Shown here: positions 35,827 to 38,651 of the stretch, in pieces | Numbering within the stretch: position 1 is the stretch's first letter | Layout: the number at the start of each line of letters is the position of its first letter | Assembly: GCA_938075585.1 (NCBI GenBank) | Contig: CALJHG010000040.1 | Span: 1-38,651, forward strand | Length of the DNA stretch: 38,651 bases | Reading direction: 5' to 3' | DNA from: an uncultured Gammaproteobacteria bacterium | GTDB lineage: Bacteria; Pseudomonadota; Gammaproteobacteria; Ga0077536 | Translations under genes and position numbers: made by a program | Notes under the pieces: model-generated | The model's input: the letters and a program-made list of their open reading frames with translations, nothing else | Told to the model about the DNA's origin: nothing | Database searches by the model: none

Positions 35827-38651
35827 ATGCTACTTCTACAAGGCAACCGAGCACATTCCGATTTTGCGTTGGAAAAGCTTCTGAAAACTATTGATATTTC
35901 GGAAAATGAGCGAAGAAAAGTTCGGAGTACCTTTGCGTACCTAGTCGAGACAGACAACGAAAGTACAATGACTGATGGCGAGCTTTCGCGACTAAGTCAA
36001 CTAACGGATTCAGTCGCTATCATCAGTGCGGAAAAATTAAATCAAATGACTTTCGCGGTCAGACCACGAATCGGCACTATATCACCATGGTCCAGCAAAG
36101 CTCTCGACATATGCAAGAATTGTGGCCTTGATAAAGTTTTGCATATAGAACGTTTAACCGTTTGGTATTTAGGTGAACTTAACAATGTTGAGATAGAGCA
36201 AATTGCTAGTGTCTTTTACGATAAAATGACAGAGTCTCTCTCATTCTCTGTGGACGAATTAACAAAACCCCGAGTTCGCGAAAGACCACGAAAATTGCAA
36301 TCGATCCGTAGTTCTGATGATAACCAGCTTCTTCATGAAGCTAATCGAACTATGGGCCTCGCGCTCAACGAAAAAGAAATTACCTACCTCATCGACGCAT
36401 ATAAGAGCCTCAATCGTGATCCGACAGATGTCGAGCTCATGATGTTTGCCCAAGCAAACTCCGAACACTGTAGACATAAAATTTTTAATGCCAGCTGGAT
36501 AGGAAAAGACGCGATCGACGATCTTAGTTTGTTTGATATGATACGCAATACTCATAAAAAGCATCCTAATGGGGTCCTATCTGCCTACAGTGACAACGCT
36601 GCCGTAACTAGGGGTTACAGCGGGGATCGTATGCTAATCAACTCGGTGAATAAATGTTACGAGAATATAGAAGAAGAGGTACACATTGTCCTCAAAGTAG
36701 AGACGCATAATCACCCTACTGCGATTTCACCCTTCCCAGGTGCAGCCACTGGTTCTGGAGGCGAAATTCGTGACGAAGGTGCGACCGGTCGTGGCGCGAG
36801 ACCAAAAGCAGGACTTACAGGATTTTCCGTTTCCCATCTACGCATACCCAATTTTGGTGCGCCCTGGGAAACCAAGAGACCTTTAAATCCGCGTTTGGCA
36901 AGCGCGCTAGATATTATGCTTGAAGGACCAATTGGAGCAGCAACATTTAATAATGAATTCGGTCGACCAGCATTATGCGGCTACTTTCGAAGCTTCGAGC
37001 AAAATGTCAGTGACACCCTAACAAGGGGATTTGATAAACCCATAATGCTTGCAGGAGGCTTAGGAAGCATCAGAGAAAAAGATATTCAAAAATTAAAAAT
37101 AAAAATTGGGAGTAAAGTAATAGTTCTAGGTGGACCGGCCATGCTCATAGGTCTAGGAGGTGGAGCTGCTTCGTCCGTCGATGCTGGCGCCATTGATCAA
37201 CAATTAGAGTTTGCTTCCGTACAAAGGGGTAATGCAGAAATGCAACGGCGGTGCCAGCAAGTCATCGACGTCTGTTACTCCAACAACGAACAAAACCCAA
37301 TACAAATGATTCACGATGTTGGAGCAGGTGGGCTATCTAACGCCGTACCCGAACTATTAAATGATAGTGATCGGGGTGGGGTAATTGAACTAAGGAAAAT
37401 ACCGAGTGCGGAGAGTGGCCTATCACCGTTGGAGCTATGGTGTAACGAGTCGCAGGAACGTTATGTACTAGCGATTTCAGACGAGGAATTGGAAAGCTTT
37501 GAAAATATTTGTCTGCGAGAAAGGTGTCCATTCGCGGTCATAGGACTGGTAACAGAAGAAAGACAATTGATTTTGAAGGACTCTCTACTGGGTACTAACC
37601 CAATCGATATACCTATGGAACTCTTATTTGGCAGTCCTCCAAAATTGATTAGAGATTTTGAACCCAAGATACCATCAAAGTGGTCTAAAACTTTTTCAAA
37701 TGGTTTTGATCTAGAAGAATCGTTACACGAAGTTTTACGCTTTCCAACTGTGGGGGATAAACGCTTTCTAATAACTATAGGCGACCGAACGGTAGGCGGT
37801 CTGACGGTGCGAGATCAAATGGTAGGTCCGTGGCAGGTCCCTGTAGCAGACTGTGCAGTTACTGCAGCTGGTTTCAATAATATCGTGGGCGAAGCCATGG
37901 CTATAGGAGAGCGAGCACCGGTCGCTATTCTGAGCGCCGGGTCGTCTGCCCGTATGGCGGTTGGCGAGTCGATAACTAATATTGCAGCTGCCCGTATTAT
38001 GAATCTCTCTGACGTTGTACTTTCTGCAAACTGGATGTGTGCCGAAGGCAGTCTGGATGAGACCAATAATCTTTACGAGGCCGTTCAGTCAGTAGGAATG
38101 GAGTTCTGTCCCGCGTTAGGGATCAATATACCAGTAGGTAAAGACTCCATGGCAATGAAGTCTAATTGGCAAGACCGGGAAACGATTCACGAGAATATTT
38201 CACCATTGTCGTTGATAGTTTCGGCCTTCGCACCCGTAATCGATGTAAATAAAAGTTTAACCCCCAAACTAGATACTGAAAGTGAATCAGTACTTATTTT
38301 GATTGACCTAGGTAAAGGTAAGAACCGTCTCGGAGCTTCAATCCTTGCTCAAACTAAAAACCAAGATTTTGGCGAGTGTCCTGATGCAGACGATCCGCAA
38401 GCTATCAAAGATTTTTTTACAGCGATACAACTTTTAAACGAAAATGGCCATTTACAAGCTTATCATGACAGATCGGACGGCGGGCTCATCATAACGCTTC
38501 TAGAAATGGCATTCGCAAGCCGTTGTGGTCTTGATATCAATCTTCCGAAAATAGAAAATCCGATGAGATGTCTGTTCTCAGAGGAATTAGGCGCAGTTAT
38601 ACAAATAAAAAAAGCTAATAAACATTTTGTCCTAGACTATTTTTCACAATA
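35827..38651 (+). CDS. purL: Phosphoribosylformylglycinamidine synthase, 5' part
   Basis: A large-type PurL that converts FGAR, glutamine and ATP to FGAM. The window holds 941 codons of an expected ~1290 and ends inside the frame. Present are the N-terminal PurS-like region, then the first synthetase domain with [19 protein letters not shown] near residue 291 (ATP/metal site), [28 protein letters not shown], and the second synthetase half with [10 protein letters not shown] and YHDRSDGGL. The glutaminase domain that would follow lies outside. The ATG is 18 bases after purB, with a GAGAG sequence about 11 bases upstream. Partial at 3' end. Confidence 0.96.
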   Translation, partial: MLLLQGNRAHSDFALEKLLKTIDISENERRKVRSTFAYLVETDNESTMTDGELSRLSQLTDSVAIISAEKLNQMTFAVRPRIGTISPWSSKALDICKNCGLDKVLHIERLTVWYLGELNNVEIEQIASVFYDKMTESLSFSVDELTKPRVRERPRKLQSIRSSDDNQLLHEANRTMGLALNEKEITYLIDAYKSLNRDPTDVELMMFAQANSEHCRHKIFNASWIGKDAIDDLSLFDMIRNTHKKHPNGVLSAYSDNAAVTRGYSGDRMLINSVNKCYENIEEEVHIVLKVETHNHPTAISPFPGAATGSGGEIRDEGATGRGARPKAGLTGFSVSHLRIPNFGAPWETKRPLNPRLASALDIMLEGPIGAATFNNEFGRPALCGYFRSFEQNVSDTLTRGFDKPIMLAGGLGSIREKDIQKLKIKIGSKVIVLGGPAMLIGLGGGAASSVDAGAIDQQLEFASVQRGNAEMQRRCQQVIDVCYSNNEQNPIQMIHDVGAGGLSNAVPELLNDSDRGGVIELRKIPSAESGLSPLELWCNESQERYVLAISDEELESFENICLRERCPFAVIGLVTEERQLILKDSLLGTNPIDIPMELLFGSPPKLIRDFEPKIPSKWSKTFSNGFDLEESLHEVLRFPTVGDKRFLITIGDRTVGGLTVRDQMVGPWQVPVADCAVTAAGFNNIVGEAMAIGERAPVAILSAGSSARMAVGESITNIAAARIMNLSDVVLSANWMCAEGSLDETNNLYEAVQSVGMEFCPALGINIPVGKDSMAMKSNWQDRETIHENISPLSLIVSAFAPVIDVNKSLTPKLDTESESVLILIDLGKGKNRLGASILAQTKNQDFGECPDADDPQAIKDFFTAIQLLNENGHLQAYHDRSDGGLIITLLEMAFASRCGLDINLPKIENPMRCLFSEELGAVIQIKKANKHFVLDYFSQ

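Noticed and set aside
1-38651. CRISPR array, insertion sequence, prophage, toxin-antitoxin or defence island
   Set aside because: No repeat-spacer pattern, transposase-like frame, terminal inverted repeats or defence-type domain was seen; the genes are metabolic and housekeeping.

Overview
The window looks like a chromosomal piece of an uncultured, probably marine, gammaproteobacterium. The clues are the gene order (glyA-nrdR-ribD-ribE-ribB-ribH-nusB-thiL; gyrA-pheA-tyrA-aroA-cmk-rpsA-ihfB-lapA-pyrF), the ribB fused to a degenerate GTP cyclohydrolase II domain, and a TRZ/ATZ-type amidohydrolase gene beside gyrA, as in Pseudomonas relatives. Base composition is moderately AT-rich. Genes are tightly packed, with many 1-4 base overlaps. 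I see no insertion sequence, prophage, CRISPR array, tRNA or rRNA, and no intergenic stretch longer than about 225 bases.

Left part (1-9.9 kb): the 3' end of a PPOX-class F420-dependent-like flavin protein, an acetoacetate decarboxylase family protein, a small exported NTF2-like protein, then a leftward run. That run holds glutathione-dependent formaldehyde oxidation genes (adhC, fghA), a DjlA-like membrane co-chaperone, a SAM methyltransferase, an FMN-dependent alpha-hydroxy-acid dehydrogenase, a CPD photolyase, a small exported protein of unknown function, and an adjacent pair of pyruvate-type aldolases (RraA-like and HpcH/HpaI). This is the most accessory-looking part.

Middle (9.9-22 kb): leftward thiL, nusB, ribH, ribB, ribE, ribD, nrdR and glyA, i.e. 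riboflavin and thiamine-PP synthesis, ribonucleotide reductase control and one-carbon metabolism. A divergently transcribed DUF815-type AAA ATPase follows, which meets mfd tail to tail. pyrF comes next.

Right (22-38.6 kb): leftward lapA, ihfB, rpsA, cmk, aroA, tyrA, pheA and gyrA (translation, chromosome architecture and aromatic amino acid synthesis). serC, hisC and lapB, often present in this cluster in relatives, are missing. Beyond gyrA lie, on the plus strand, an MtaD-like amidohydrolase that has lost most metal ligands, then rnt (minus strand), an aldo/keto reductase, purB and the 5' part of purL, cut by the window edge.

The items most worth a second look are the apparent pseudoenzyme next to gyrA, the adhC reading frame with no canonical start codon at the conserved N-terminus, and the two-aldolase module in the position after thiL. 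I did not find a clearly new multi-gene system; most of the window is conserved housekeeping sequence.
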